Below, piece by piece: positions 16,251 through 26,473 of a stretch of 64,000 bases of DNA (positions within the stretch are counted from its first letter, which is position 1; each line of letters opens with the position of its first letter). The notes under the pieces are model-generated. The model was given only the letters and a program-made list of their open reading frames with translations, was not told the DNA's origin and ran no database searches. Source of the DNA: Enterobacter chuandaensis (GTDB lineage: Bacteria > Pseudomonadota > Gammaproteobacteria > Enterobacterales > Enterobacteriaceae); the NCBI RefSeq assembly GCF_003594915.1, contig NZ_QZCS01000003.1, positions 124,001-188,000 of the forward strand, written 5' to 3'. The position numbers and the translations under genes are program-made.

Positions 16251-19200
16251 TTATTCCTGTCGTTCCCGGAGCGGGAAGCGACGACGCACCAGCACAAAGA
16301 ACAGCGGCACAAAATAAATCGCCAGAATGGTGGCTGAAATCATGCCCCCCATCACACCGGTACCCACCGCATGCTGGCTGCTTGAGCCTGCACCCGTGCT
16401 GGTTGCCATCGGCAGCACACCAAAAATGAACGCCAGCGAGGTCATCAGGATCGGACGTAAGCGCTGGCGGCAGGCGCGCAGCGTGGCTGCCATCAGCTCG
16501 TGACCTTTGGCATTCATCTCGTTGGCAAACTCTACGATCAGGATGGCGTTTTTCGCCGACAAGCCGATCACCGTGAGTAACCCCACCTGGAAGTAAACGT
16601 CGTTCTCCAGGCCGCGCATCCAGGTTGCCAGCAGCGCACCGATAACCCCAAGCGGCACTACCAGCATCACGGAGAATGGAACCGACCAGCTCTCATACAG
16701 CGCGGCAAGGCAGAGGAAGACCACCAGCAGAGAAAGCGCATACAGGGCAGGAGCCTGCGCCCCGGAGAGACGCTCCTGGTAAGACATCGCCGTCCATTCC
16801 AGACCAAACCCTGCGGGCAGCTGTTGCACCAGCTTTTCCATGGTGTCCATCGCCGTACCGGTGCTGACGCCCGGCGCGGCTTCACCGACGATCTCAACCG
16901 CGGAATAGCCGTTATAGCGCTCCAGACGCGGTGAACCGCTCTCCCAGCGCGAGGTGGCAAAGGCCGAGAACGGCACCATTCCGCCCGCATTATTGCGTAC
17001 ATACCAGCGGTTAATATCGTCCGGCAGCATGCGGTATGGCGCGGCGGATTGCACATACACTTTTTTAACGCGACCGCGATCCATAAAGTCATTCACATAG
17101 CTTGAACCCCACGCCGTTTGTAGCGTGTCGTTGATGTCGTCGATGGAAACGCCCAGCGCCTGCGCCTTACGTTGATCAATATCCACCTGCAGCTGCGGGC
17201 TGTCATCCAGACCGTTGTGACGGACGCGGGTCAGGCCGGGATCTTTCCCTGCAAGTTCTAACAGCTTGTCGCGCGCGGCCATCAGCGCCGTGTGGCCCGC
17301 ACCGGCGTGGTCCTGCAGCTCCATATCAAACCCGGCAGAACTGCCGAGACCGCTGATGGCCGGCGGGCTGCTGGCAAAGACGCGCGCTTCTTTAATATGC
17401 GCAAACGCTTTGGTCGCGCGCTCAATAATGGCAAACGAGGTGCCCGTTTTGGTGTCGCGTTCGTCCCAGTCTTTCAGACGGACAAACATGCGGGCGACGT
17501 TCTGCCCGTTCCCGCCCGGACCGGAGCCGACGGTGGAGAAGACCGACACTACGTTATCTTTCTCTTTAGTAAAGAAGTACTGCTCTACGTTCTGAACCAC
17601 CTTCAGTGTCTGCTGCTGCGTGGATCCGCTCGGGAGCTGCACTGAGGTAATGAACATTCCCCGGTCTTCCTGCGGCAGGAACGAAGTAGGAAGATGCAGG
17701 AACAGCCACACCATACCGCCCAGCAGCACAACGTAAATCATCATCCAGCGCAGGCTGCGGTGCAGCACCTTGCCGACGGCAGATTCATACCGCTCGGCAT
17801 TGCGGTTGAACATGCGGTTAAACCAGCCGAAGAACCCTTTCTGGCCGTGATGTTCCCCTTTGTGCAGCGGCTTAAGGAGGGTGGCACAGAGCGCGGGGGT
17901 GAGGATCAGCGCCACCAATACGGAGAGCACCATCGCCGAGACGATGGTTATCGAGAACTGACGATAAATCGCCCCGGTTGTACCGCCAAAGAAGGCCATC
18001 GGAATAAAGACTGCCGACAGCACCATCGCGATACCGACTAACGCCCCCTGGATTTGTCCCATCGATTTGCGCGTTGCCTGTCGCGGGGTTAGCCCCTCTT
18101 CGCTCATGATGCGCTCGACGTTTTCGACCACCACGATGGCATCATCCACCAGCAGGCCAATCGCCAGCACCATCGCAAACATCGTCAGGGTATTAATGCT
18201 GTACCCGAACGCATAGAGCACCGCGAAGGTACCCAGCAGCACCACCGGGACGGCAATGGTGGGGATCAGCGTCGCGCGGAAGTTTTGCAGGAACAGGTAC
18301 ATCACCAGGAATACCAGGGCGATCGCTTCCAGCAGGGTCTTCACCACGTCCTCAATCGACGCTTTAACGAAGGAGGTGGTTTCATAGGCGACTTTGTACT
18401 CCAGCCCGTGCGGGAAATATTGCGACAGCTCATCCAGACGGTCTAACACCAGTTTCGCCGTCGCCATTTCGTTCGCGCCGGAGGCCAGCTTGATCCCCAG
18501 GCCGGAGGCCGGGTTGCCGTTAAAGCGGCTCAGGTAGTCGTATTTTTCAGCGCCCATTTCCACCGTGGCGACATCGCCCAGACGCACTTCCGAGCCATCC
18601 TGATTCACGCGCAGGGTGATGTTGCGGAACTGGTCCGGGGTCTGCAGCAGGGACTGTGAGTTAATGGTGGCATTCAGCGCTTGTTTATCGACGGAAGGCG
18701 TTCCGCCCAACTGCCCCACGGCAATTTGCGCGTTCTGAGCTCTGATGGCATCCGTTACGTCGGTCGCCGTCATCTGGAAGCTGTTCAGCTTGTTGGGATC
18801 GAGCCAGATGCGCATTGAGTACTGAGAGCCATAGGCGTCGATATCCCCGACGCCGTTAATGCGGCTGAGCGGATCCTGAATATTACTGGCGACGTAGTCC
18901 GCAATATCCTGTTTATCCATCGAGCCATCGGTGGAGACAAACGCGATGGTCAGAATGTTGGTATCACCGGTTTTACGCACGGTGACGCCCTGGTTCTGCA
19001 CGGCCTGGGGCAGCTTACGCATGGCCGACTGCAGCTGGTTTTGTACCTGCTGTACCGCTTCGTCCGGGTCAGTGCCTGCCTTAAAGCTCAGGGTGACCGT
19101 CGCCTGACCCGTCGCGCTGCTTTGCGACGACATGTACATCAGGTTATCGAGGCCCGTCATGTTCTGCTCAATAACCTGCGTCACGGTATTTTCCAGCGTC

Positions 19201-19364
19201 TGCGCGGAAGCGCCGGGGTAGTTTGCCGTGACCCGCACGTTAGGCGGCGCCAGATCGGGATATTGCTCAACAGGAAGTGAAGTAATGGCCAGGACACCCG
19301 TCAGACATAACAGAATGGCAAGTACCCAGGCAAAAATGGGGCGATCGATGAAAAAATTCGCCAT
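16251..19364 (-). CDS. acrD: RND multidrug efflux pump AcrD
   Basis: Inner-membrane resistance-nodulation-division transporter (1037 aa), exporting aminoglycosides, novobiocin, bile salts and related compounds with AcrA and TolC. It starts [14 protein letters not shown], has twelve transmembrane segments in two repeats, and carries the proton-relay aspartates in [14 protein letters not shown] (about 407-408) and the lysine in GLSAKNAIL (about 940). Length equals E. coli AcrD, and its position between narQ and yffB identifies it as acrD rather than acrB or acrF. No membrane-fusion partner is adjacent. Confidence 0.95.
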   Translation of the reverse strand: MANFFIDRPIFAWVLAILLCLTGVLAITSLPVEQYPDLAPPNVRVTANYPGASAQTLENTVTQVIEQNMTGLDNLMYMSSQSSATGQATVTLSFKAGTDPDEAVQQVQNQLQSAMRKLPQAVQNQGVTVRKTGDTNILTIAFVSTDGSMDKQDIADYVASNIQDPLSRINGVGDIDAYGSQYSMRIWLDPNKLNSFQMTATDVTDAIRAQNAQIAVGQLGGTPSVDKQALNATINSQSLLQTPDQFRNITLRVNQDGSEVRLGDVATVEMGAEKYDYLSRFNGNPASGLGIKLASGANEMATAKLVLDRLDELSQYFPHGLEYKVAYETTSFVKASIEDVVKTLLEAIALVFLVMYLFLQNFRATLIPTIAVPVVLLGTFAVLYAFGYSINTLTMFAMVLAIGLLVDDAIVVVENVERIMSEEGLTPRQATRKSMGQIQGALVGIAMVLSAVFIPMAFFGGTTGAIYRQFSITIVSAMVLSVLVALILTPALCATLLKPLHKGEHHGQKGFFGWFNRMFNRNAERYESAVGKVLHRSLRWMMIYVVLLGGMVWLFLHLPTSFLPQEDRGMFITSVQLPSGSTQQQTLKVVQNVEQYFFTKEKDNVVSVFSTVGSGPGGNGQNVARMFVRLKDWDERDTKTGTSFAIIERATKAFAHIKEARVFASSPPAISGLGSSAGFDMELQDHAGAGHTALMAARDKLLELAGKDPGLTRVRHNGLDDSPQLQVDIDQRKAQALGVSIDDINDTLQTAWGSSYVNDFMDRGRVKKVYVQSAAPYRMLPDDINRWYVRNNAGGMVPFSAFATSRWESGSPRLERYNGYSAVEIVGEAAPGVSTGTAMDTMEKLVQQLPAGFGLEWTAMSYQERLSGAQAPALYALSLLVVFLCLAALYESWSVPFSVMLVVPLGVIGALLATWMRGLENDVYFQVGLLTVIGLSAKNAILIVEFANEMNAKGHELMAATLRACRQRLRPILMTSLAFIFGVLPMATSTGAGSSSQHAVGTGVMGGMISATILAIYFVPLFFVLVRRRFPLRERQE

Positions 19365-19434
19365 GAAAAAGTGACCTCGTTTTGCTGCACGTCATTATTG
19401 TTTATTGCCCGCATCACTGTAGCGGCAAGACGAA

Positions 19435-19454
19435 GACCAAACGTGGAGAAATAA
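19435..19454 (-). promoter_or_regulatory. Candidate BaeR box upstream of acrD
   Basis: On the minus strand the site reads TTATTTCTCCACGTTTGGTC, close to the BaeR consensus TTTTTCTCCATNATTGGC known upstream of E. coli acrD and mdtA. It is 70-90 nt before the acrD start, between narQ and acrD. It would tie acrD to envelope stress sensed by BaeSR. Confidence 0.5.
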
Positions 19455-19506
19455 AGGAGATAGTGTAAATTATCATGCGCTTTTCTCCGCGCTTCCTCCT
19501 TTACCG

Positions 19507-21201
19507 TTATTTACCGGTTAACGGCGCGGGCACCGGGAACGTCACGCTGACCTGCGTGCCGCCGCTTTGCGGCTGCGAAAAGTGCAGCGTTCCGCCGAGC
19601 CGTTGCGCGCGTTCTCGCATAATGTTCAACCCGTAGTGTCCCGGCGGCTCGCTGGCCTCGCCAATCCCGATGCCGTTATCGCGAATGCTGACGCTGTGCG
19701 TACCGTCTACGGCGGTCACGCAGCTGACGGTGATCTCGCTGGCCTGAGCGTGCTTGATCGCATTGAGCACGGCCTCCCGCACGATCTGCAGCAAATGCAC
19801 CTGCTTCTGCGCATCCAGCGCCAGCGAGGAGAGACGGCAGTCGAGATGCAGCTTCGCCTGCGTCTGGCTCTGCAGGGCATCGAGGGACTCCTGCAGCGCC
19901 GCGGGTAAATTCGCATGATTCAGCGTCAGGCGGAAGGTGGTCAGCAGCTCGCGCAGCTGCTGCCAGGCGTTGTTCAGCTCGCGGGAGAAGTCGGTGATGA
20001 TCGCCTGCGCGGGGGCATTATCCTCCGGTACGGCGTGTTTAAGCAGCGTGAGCTGGATCCGCAGATAGGAGAGCACCTGCGCCAGCGAATCATGCAGCTC
20101 GCGGGCGATGGTGGCGCGCTCCTCCATCAGCAGCAGCTGCTGGTAATGCTTCTGCGCCTGGTTAAAGTACAGCCCGCGCCCGAGCATGGTCGCCACGCTT
20201 CTCATCAGCGGGAGGGGAACGCTGCCCGCCTCGCTTTGCCAGCGCAGCTCGCCGTAGAGGGTGTCCTGCATCAGAACCGGCAGGTTTTGCAGAGGGAGAG
20301 CGTCCGACTCCGTGCCTTCACACAGCCGCCAGTCGTCGCTGGTGCGTAATTCCAGGTAATTCATCTGCGTGTATTCATGGACAATCTGCAAAATGTGCCG
20401 GAAGCACAGGCTGTCTATCTGCCCGGTATTCAGCGCCTGGGAGCATTTGAACAGCATGTCGAGCTGCTGGTGGGCCTCATGTAAATGCCGCGTCTTTTCC
20501 GCGACGGAGGCTTCAAGCGAACGATACAGAGTATGCAGTTCGCCCGACATATGGTTAAAGGCGCGGGAGAGCTGACCCAGCTCGTTGGGCAGGGCGGTGT
20601 CCGGCGCTGGGGTCGTAAATTCGCCTCGCTCAATGCGTTCGCTGGCCGCCACCAGATTGTTCAGCGGCAACACCACCTGGCGACGAATGCGCCGCAGGGT
20701 AAACAGCGTCAGCAGCAGGATCCCGAGCGCGCCAGCCAGAGAGAGTAGGGTCACCGTCTGGATTTTATTTTCGGTGTAGTGCTGGAGAGCGAGCACAAAG
20801 GCATCAATGCGGCCGACAAAATCCTCAATATGCGCGTCATACCAGGCGCTGTCGCCGCGGGCGATGTGCTTATCCATTTCCAGCCAGGCCACGTGCAGCT
20901 GCTGATAGCGCGCTTTAACGTTGTCCGGGACGTACCAGCGGTTCAGCTTCTGCAGGGAGGGGGCGCTTAACGTCCGCTGCCAGCTCTCGCGATGCGCGAT
21001 GAGAGAAGGGCTGTTGCGCTGCATTTCATAGCCGATACGGTAGCTCTGCATGCGCAGTGAACCCGCAATATTGATGGCTTCAGCGTCACGCTGGCTGCTG
21101 GCAAGCGTCAGCAGCGCGACGGTGCTGGTCAGCACGGAAAAGGCAATGATCGAAAAGAAAGCCCAGGCAAGGCTCCCTGAAACGGGGCGTTTAACGGTCA
21201 C
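19507..21201 (-). CDS. narQ: Nitrate/nitrite sensor histidine kinase NarQ
   Basis: Membrane sensor kinase that phosphorylates NarL and NarP in response to nitrate or nitrite. Order: first transmembrane helix, a periplasmic region with the P-box-like SLRMQSYRIGYEMQ, second transmembrane helix (VTLLSLAGALGILLLTLFTL), HAMP, a cysteine-containing central module, the HisKA_3 phosphoacceptor ERATIARELHDSLAQVLS and a HATPase_c domain (IRDNGIGIGE). The start chosen is GTG 21201 (VTVKRPVSGSLA), which aligns with E. coli NarQ and gives 564 residues; an upstream GTG at 21234 adds eleven residues with no better ribosome site. No response regulator is adjacent, as in E. coli. Confidence 0.93.
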   Translation of the reverse strand: MTVKRPVSGSLAWAFFSIIAFSVLTSTVALLTLASSQRDAEAINIAGSLRMQSYRIGYEMQRNSPSLIAHRESWQRTLSAPSLQKLNRWYVPDNVKARYQQLHVAWLEMDKHIARGDSAWYDAHIEDFVGRIDAFVLALQHYTENKIQTVTLLSLAGALGILLLTLFTLRRIRRQVVLPLNNLVAASERIERGEFTTPAPDTALPNELGQLSRAFNHMSGELHTLYRSLEASVAEKTRHLHEAHQQLDMLFKCSQALNTGQIDSLCFRHILQIVHEYTQMNYLELRTSDDWRLCEGTESDALPLQNLPVLMQDTLYGELRWQSEAGSVPLPLMRSVATMLGRGLYFNQAQKHYQQLLLMEERATIARELHDSLAQVLSYLRIQLTLLKHAVPEDNAPAQAIITDFSRELNNAWQQLRELLTTFRLTLNHANLPAALQESLDALQSQTQAKLHLDCRLSSLALDAQKQVHLLQIVREAVLNAIKHAQASEITVSCVTAVDGTHSVSIRDNGIGIGEASEPPGHYGLNIMRERAQRLGGTLHFSQPQSGGTQVSVTFPVPAPLTGK

Positions 21202-21437
21202 GGAACGGATCTCTGCATAAAATGGCTCAGCCACAGGTCACGGGCAGTTGTACATTGCCTGATAACGGGGTAGCGAGCAAATAGCTTATTCGTACTAAAG
21301 ATAAGGTTATTGATCCGAATACCGCTTTGGGCATTAACCTGAAATCTGGCGGGAAGAGACGCGCTGCCTGAGCCGACGGACGACAAAGCGGGCTTCACGG
21401 GGTAGTATAAACAGACTCATTTAGCCGTGGAGCCCGT

Positions 21438-22028
21438 ATGTCCCTGAACATTACCGTTATCAAAGACAAAATCCTTTCTGAAAATTACTTTGTCCTGCGT
21501 AACATCACTTACGATTTAACCCGTAAGAACGGTGACGTGATTCGCCACAAACGCGAAGTCTACGACCGGGGCAATGGCGCAACCATTCTGCTGTATAACC
21601 GTGAAAAGCAGAGCGTAGTGCTGATTCGCCAGTTTCGGGTCGCGACCTGGGTCAACGGCAACGAGGATGGGCGTCTGATTGAAACCTGCGCCGGTCTGCT
21701 TGATGACGATGAGCCGGAAGTCTGCATCCGCAAGGAGGCCGTCGAGGAGACAGGTTTTGAAGTGGGAGAGGTGCAAAAAGTCTTTGAGCTTTTCATGTCC
21801 CCTGGCGGCGTCACCGAGTTGGTCCACTTCTTCATTGCGGAATACACCGATGCCCAGCGCACTCACCGCGGCGGCGGCGTAGAGGATGAAGATATTGAAG
21901 TGCTGGAAATGCCTTTCGCTCAGGCCGTTGAGATGGTCAAACGCGGCGAAATCCGCGACGGTAAAGCGGTGATCCTGCTGCAGTATCTGCAAACCAGCGG
22001 ACTGATGAACGGCGCTCAGGTATCGTGA
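21438..22028 (+). CDS. nudK: GDP-mannose pyrophosphatase NudK
   Basis: Nudix hydrolase (196 aa) that cleaves GDP-mannose to GMP and mannose-1-phosphate. The Nudix box starts at [20 protein letters not shown] and runs through TGFEV (about residues 85-109), with KE in place of the usual RE. The upstream [17 protein letters not shown] and the downstream [17 protein letters not shown] match E. coli NudK. The E. coli neighbour aegA is absent; narQ is directly adjacent on the opposite strand. Confidence 0.93.
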   Translation: MSLNITVIKDKILSENYFVLRNITYDLTRKNGDVIRHKREVYDRGNGATILLYNREKQSVVLIRQFRVATWVNGNEDGRLIETCAGLLDDDEPEVCIRKEAVEETGFEVGEVQKVFELFMSPGGVTELVHFFIAEYTDAQRTHRGGGVEDEDIEVLEMPFAQAVEMVKRGEIRDGKAVILLQYLQTSGLMNGAQVS

Positions 22029-22137
22029 TAAGTTGTATTTCAGATAAATCTATCCGATAAATCCGATTGAGCCCGCCCGCCCTGGGCACGAAGATACGCC
22101 CCAGATTGACCTATTCGTTTCCGGGGCTGTGCCATTC

Positions 22138-23181
22138 ATGCGCTACTGCGTTTTTCTTCTCTTCGTTTTTTGCGTGCTACCTGCACCGCAGGTGTGGGCC
22201 GCGCCTGCGCAGCAGTCCTTCTCAGACTGGCAGGTTACCTGCAACAACCAGAATTTTTGCGTAGCGCGCAATACCGGCGAGCATCATGGCCTGGTTATGA
22301 CCCTGAGCCGTAGCGCTGGTGCGAAAACGGACGCCAGCCTGCGCATCGATCTCGGCGGACTTTCGTCCCCACCGGTAAAAGAGCCTGACATCGCCCCGCG
22401 CCTGCTGCTCGACAATGTTCCGTTAAAACTCACTGCACCGCACTGGCAGTTAACGTCCTGGCATCTCAAGACTGACGATACGGGCACCATTACCACGTTT
22501 CTGAAAACCATTCAGGAAGGGCAGGCGCTGACCCTGCGCGGAGGAAAGCAGACGATCTCGCTGGTCGGCCTGAAAGCGGCGCTGCTGTTTATCGACGCCC
22601 AGCAGAAGCGCGTTGGCAGCGAAACGGCATGGATTAGAAAAGGGGATAGCCCGCCGCTGAGCGTGCCGCCGGCACCAGCGTTAAAAAAGGTAGCCGTCGT
22701 GAACCCGACGCCGACGCCGCTGACGCATGGCGAACTGAACGATCTGCTGGATTACGGTAACTGGCGCATGAACCACAGCCAGTGCTCCCTCGACCCAAAC
22801 CGTCGGGAAGTGCGCGTGACCGCGTTGACCGATGACAAAGCGCTGATGATCATCAGCTGTGAAGCGGGCGCGTACAATACCGTCGACCTCGCGTGGCTGG
22901 TGTCGCGTAAAAAACCGTTTGCTGCCAGAAGCGTCAGGCTGCGTCTGCCGTTTACCCCCTCCAGCCAGAGCAGTGACATGGAGCTCATGAATACCCGCTT
23001 TGATGAGAAGACGCGCGAGCTGACGACGCTGGCGCTGGGGCGCGGGATCGGAGACTGTGGGATCCAGACGCGCTGGCGTTTTGACGGCCAGCGTTTCCGC
23101 CTGGTGCGCTACGCCGAGGAGCCGAGATGTGATAACTGGAATGGGCCAGATGCCTGGCCCACGCTGTGGATCACACGCTAG
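22138..23181 (+). CDS. DUF1176 domain-containing exported protein
   Basis: A 347-residue protein with a Sec signal peptide (YCVFLLFVFCVLPAPQVWA, cleavage likely after AxA) and a DUF1176 body starting QSFSDWQVTCNNQNFCVAR. Six or more cysteines suggest periplasmic disulfides. The C-terminal segment SQCSLDPNRREVRVTALTDDKALM repeats the theme of the N-terminal one. The ATG at 22138 is preferred over GTG 22129 by spacing from GGGG. No enzymatic motif was recognised. It replaces the E. coli gene content between nudK and tktB, so it may be a lineage-specific insertion or an E. coli loss. Function unknown. Confidence 0.85.
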   Translation: MRYCVFLLFVFCVLPAPQVWAAPAQQSFSDWQVTCNNQNFCVARNTGEHHGLVMTLSRSAGAKTDASLRIDLGGLSSPPVKEPDIAPRLLLDNVPLKLTAPHWQLTSWHLKTDDTGTITTFLKTIQEGQALTLRGGKQTISLVGLKAALLFIDAQQKRVGSETAWIRKGDSPPLSVPPAPALKKVAVVNPTPTPLTHGELNDLLDYGNWRMNHSQCSLDPNRREVRVTALTDDKALMIISCEAGAYNTVDLAWLVSRKKPFAARSVRLRLPFTPSSQSSDMELMNTRFDEKTRELTTLALGRGIGDCGIQTRWRFDGQRFRLVRYAEEPRCDNWNGPDAWPTLWITR

Positions 23182-23219
23182 TTTTGCCGGGTGGCGCTGT
23201 CGCTTACCCGGCAACGCAG
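23182..23219. repeat. REP element between the DUF1176 gene and tktB
   Basis: TTTTGCCGGGTGGCGCTGTCG with the matching CTTACCCGGCAAC arm: the classical enterobacterial REP pattern (GCCGGGTGGCG...CTTACCCGGC), between convergent genes. Confidence 0.82.
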
Positions 23220-23225
23220 ACCGCA

Positions 23226-25214
23226 CTAGATCACGCTCAGCGCCTTCTCCACCACGTTCTCAACGGTAAAGCCGAAATACGGGAACAGCTTGTCGGCAGG
23301 GGCGGATTCACCGTAACCCCGCATGCCAACAATCGCTCCTTTCAGTCCCACATATTTGTACCAGTAATCGGCAATACCGGCCTCCACCGCCACGCGTGCC
23401 GCGACGCTGGACGGCAGTACCGATTCCCGGTACGCCTCATCCTGGGCGTCAAAGATATCCGTTGAGGGCAGGGATACCACGCGCACCGCGTGACCTTCGG
23501 CGGTCAGTTTCTCCGCCGCTTTCACCGTAATTTCCACCTCAGAGCCGGTGGCAATCAGGATAACGTCCGGCTTGCCACCGCTGTCTTTCAGGATGTAACC
23601 GCCGCGGGCGATGTTTTTTACCTGCTCCGGCGTGCGCTCAATCTGCGCCAGGTTCTGGCGTGACAGAATCAGCGCCGTGGGCCCGTTATGGCGCTCAACC
23701 GCCAGCTTCCAGCCCACCGCGGCCTCGACCTGATCGCACGGACGCCAGGTGCTGAAGTTCGGCGTTAAGCGCAGGCTCGCGAGCTGTTCCACCGCCTGGT
23801 GCGTCGGGCCATCTTCACCCAGCCCGATGGAGTCGTGGGTGTAAACCATGATCTGCCGGGCCTTCATCAGCGCCGCCATGCGCGCCGCGTTACGGGCGTA
23901 CTCGACGAACATCAGGAAGGTGGCGGTATACGGCACGAAGCCGCCGTGGTGGGCAATGCCGTTGGCGATGGCGGTCATCCCGAACTCGCGTACGCCGTAG
24001 TGGATGTAGTTCCCGGCGATGTCCTCTTTGAGCGATTTCGAGCCGGACCAGATCGTCAGGTTACTTGGCGCCAGATCCGCCGAGCCGCCCAGCAGTTCGG
24101 GCAGGATTGGGCCAATCGCGTTCAGGGTATTTTGCGACGCCTTACGGGTGGCGATTTTCGCCGGGTTAGACTGCAGGTTTTCAATCAGCGCCTGGGTTTT
24201 ATCGTCCCAGTCCTCCGGCAGGCCACCGCTCATGCGGCGGGAAAACTCGGCGGCCAGCTCCGGGTGCGCTTTTTTGTAGGCGGCAAATTTTTCGTTCCAG
24301 GCCTGCTGCGCTTTCTCACCGTCCTCACGCGCATCCCAGGCTCGGTAGATCTCTTTTGGGATCTCAAAGGGCGGGTATTTCCAGCCCAGCTTCTGCCGGG
24401 TTAACGCCACTTCCTCCTCGCCCAGCGCCGCGCCGTGCGCCTCTTCTTTGCCCGCTTTGTTCGGTGAGCCGAAGCCAATGGTGGTGCGGCAGATAATCAG
24501 GGACGGTTTGTCCGTCACGCTCTGCGCTTCCTGAATTGCTTTCTTTACCGCCTCAGGATCGTGGCCGTCGATTTCGTGCACCACGTGCCAGTGATAGGCT
24601 TCAAAGCGTTTTGCCGTGTCGTCGGTAAACCAGCCCTCGGTTTCCCCGTCGATGGAGATGCCGTTGTGGTCGTAGAAGCCAATCAGCTTGCCGAGCCCCA
24701 GCGTGCCGGCCAGCGAGCAGACCTCGTGGGAGATCCCCTCCATCAGGCAGCCGTCACCCATAAAGACGTAGGTGTAGTGGTCGACAATCTCGTGGTCCGG
24801 CTGGTTAAACTGCGCGGCCAGCGTGCGCTCGGCAATCGCCAGCCCGACGGCATTGGCCAGTCCCTGGCCCAGCGGCCCGGTGGTGGTTTCAACGCCCGGC
24901 GTATAGCCAATCTCCGGGTGGCCCGGCGTTTTGGAGTGCAACTGGCGGAAGTTTTTAAGCTCTTCCAGCGGCAGATCGTAGCCGGAAAGGTGCAGCAGGC
25001 TGTAGAGCAGCATTGAGGCGTGGCCGTTGGAAAGAATAAAACGGTCGCGGTCGTACCAGGTCGGGTCGTTAGGGTTGTGCTTCAGGAAGTCGTTCCACAG
25101 CACTTCGGCAATATCGGCCATCCCCATCGGGGCGCCAGGGTGGCCGGAATTGGCTTTTTGCACGGCATCCATGCTGAGGGCGCGAATGGCGTTGGCGAGC
25201 TCTTTACGGGACAT
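23226..25214 (-). CDS. tktB: Transketolase 2
   Basis: Thiamine-diphosphate enzyme (662 aa) of the non-oxidative pentose phosphate pathway, moving two-carbon ketol units between sugar phosphates. N-terminal [18 protein letters not shown], the TPP/Mg motif [20 protein letters not shown] (about 154-173) and the central [13 protein letters not shown] are family blocks. Its pairing with talA and not with the tktA locus identifies the tktB paralogue. It lies 19 nt downstream of talA. In E. coli the talA-tktB pair is under RpoS control; not visible here. Confidence 0.95.
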   Translation of the reverse strand: MSRKELANAIRALSMDAVQKANSGHPGAPMGMADIAEVLWNDFLKHNPNDPTWYDRDRFILSNGHASMLLYSLLHLSGYDLPLEELKNFRQLHSKTPGHPEIGYTPGVETTTGPLGQGLANAVGLAIAERTLAAQFNQPDHEIVDHYTYVFMGDGCLMEGISHEVCSLAGTLGLGKLIGFYDHNGISIDGETEGWFTDDTAKRFEAYHWHVVHEIDGHDPEAVKKAIQEAQSVTDKPSLIICRTTIGFGSPNKAGKEEAHGAALGEEEVALTRQKLGWKYPPFEIPKEIYRAWDAREDGEKAQQAWNEKFAAYKKAHPELAAEFSRRMSGGLPEDWDDKTQALIENLQSNPAKIATRKASQNTLNAIGPILPELLGGSADLAPSNLTIWSGSKSLKEDIAGNYIHYGVREFGMTAIANGIAHHGGFVPYTATFLMFVEYARNAARMAALMKARQIMVYTHDSIGLGEDGPTHQAVEQLASLRLTPNFSTWRPCDQVEAAVGWKLAVERHNGPTALILSRQNLAQIERTPEQVKNIARGGYILKDSGGKPDVILIATGSEVEITVKAAEKLTAEGHAVRVVSLPSTDIFDAQDEAYRESVLPSSVAARVAVEAGIADYWYKYVGLKGAIVGMRGYGESAPADKLFPYFGFTVENVVEKALSVI

Positions 25215-25233
25215 AGTTCACTCCGTGGCAAGG

Positions 25234-26184
25234 TTAAAGTTTGGCGGCGAGAAGATCTTCAAGTTTGCGCTGGTCGACGGCGAACTGGCGAATGCCGTCC
25301 GCCAGTTTTTCCACGGCCATAGGATCCTGGTTATGCTCCCAGCGGAACTCTGCTTCGGTCATGGCTTTTGGTTTCGGCAGGACGGTAGAGGTCGGTACCA
25401 GCTTACGCATCACCGTTTCGTCGCTCTCCTGCAGCTTTTTCAGCAGATCAGGGGAGATGGTCAGGCGGTCGCAGCCCGCGAGCGCCAGGATCTGCTCGGT
25501 GCGGCGGAAGCTGGCCCCCATCACGATGGTTTCGTAGCGGTGCTGTTTGTAATAATCGTAGATATTACGCACCGACTTCACGCCAGGGTCTTCCTCTACC
25601 ACGTACGGATCCATCGGCTGCTTCGCCTGGTACCAGTCGTAAATACGCCCGACAAACGGCGAGATCAGGAACACGCCCGCCTCGGCACAGGCGCGCGCCT
25701 GCGCAAAGGAGAACAGCAGCGTCAGGTTGCAGTGGATACCCTCTTTTTCCAGCACCTCCGCCGCGCGGATGCCTTCCCACGTCGACGCGAGCTTGATTAG
25801 AATGCGTGATTTATCGATCCCCTGCTCCTGGTAGAGCTCCACCAGACGACGCGCCTTGTTAATACTCTTCTCCTGGTCGAATGAGAGGCGGGCATCCACT
25901 TCGGTAGAGACGCGCCCCGGAATGCTTTTCAGAATTTCCGCACCAAAATTAACCGCCAGCTTGTCGCTGGCTTCGGCAACCTGCTGCTCCTGCGTTTTCC
26001 CGCGCTGTTTGCCGTAGGCAATCGCGTCATCAATCAGATGACTAAAATGGGCAAGCCCCGCCGCTTTGAGCAGCAGCGAAGGGTTGGTGGTCGCATCCTC
26101 CGGCTGATAGTGGCGAATCGACTCGATATCGCCGCTGTCTGCAACCACGGTGGTGAATTGTTTGATGCCGTCTAGCTGGTTCAT
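25234..26184 (-). CDS. talA: Transaldolase A
   Basis: Class I aldolase-fold enzyme (316 aa) transferring dihydroxyacetone units in the pentose phosphate pathway. [14 protein letters not shown] carries the Schiff-base lysine (about Lys131), with TTNPSLLL and [10 protein letters not shown] as further blocks. First gene of the talA-tktB operon; divergent from maeB across about 290 nt. Confidence 0.96.
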   Translation of the reverse strand: MNQLDGIKQFTTVVADSGDIESIRHYQPEDATTNPSLLLKAAGLAHFSHLIDDAIAYGKQRGKTQEQQVAEASDKLAVNFGAEILKSIPGRVSTEVDARLSFDQEKSINKARRLVELYQEQGIDKSRILIKLASTWEGIRAAEVLEKEGIHCNLTLLFSFAQARACAEAGVFLISPFVGRIYDWYQAKQPMDPYVVEEDPGVKSVRNIYDYYKQHRYETIVMGASFRRTEQILALAGCDRLTISPDLLKKLQESDETVMRKLVPTSTVLPKPKAMTEAEFRWEHNQDPMAVEKLADGIRQFAVDQRKLEDLLAAKL

Positions 26185-26473
26185 AAATAATTACTCCTTG
26201 GAAATAAAAGAGTTAGATGAGTGCGTTAGTTCACACTTCTGAGAAAATCATGATGGACTTAACAAAAAAGCATAGCAGACGGGGGAGGCATTGCTTTTGA
26301 GACGGGTAACATGGCTGATATAAATTGATAACATTTTTTAATGTGTGATGGTGAGAGTTTGGCAGCCTTCAAAGTTTATGCGCTGTCCTGAGGCGATACT
26401 AGGCGACACACCAGGGTGTGCATCAGGATCGCTTACGTCACCCTTTTGATCGATACGTGAAAGGAAAAATAAG
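26185..26473. other. Divergent promoter region of talA and maeB
   Basis: 289 nt without a gene. It contains a small inverted repeat (CACACC/GGTGTG at about 26407-26420) and AT-rich stretches. Promoters for both genes are expected here; none was assigned with confidence. Confidence 0.4.
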
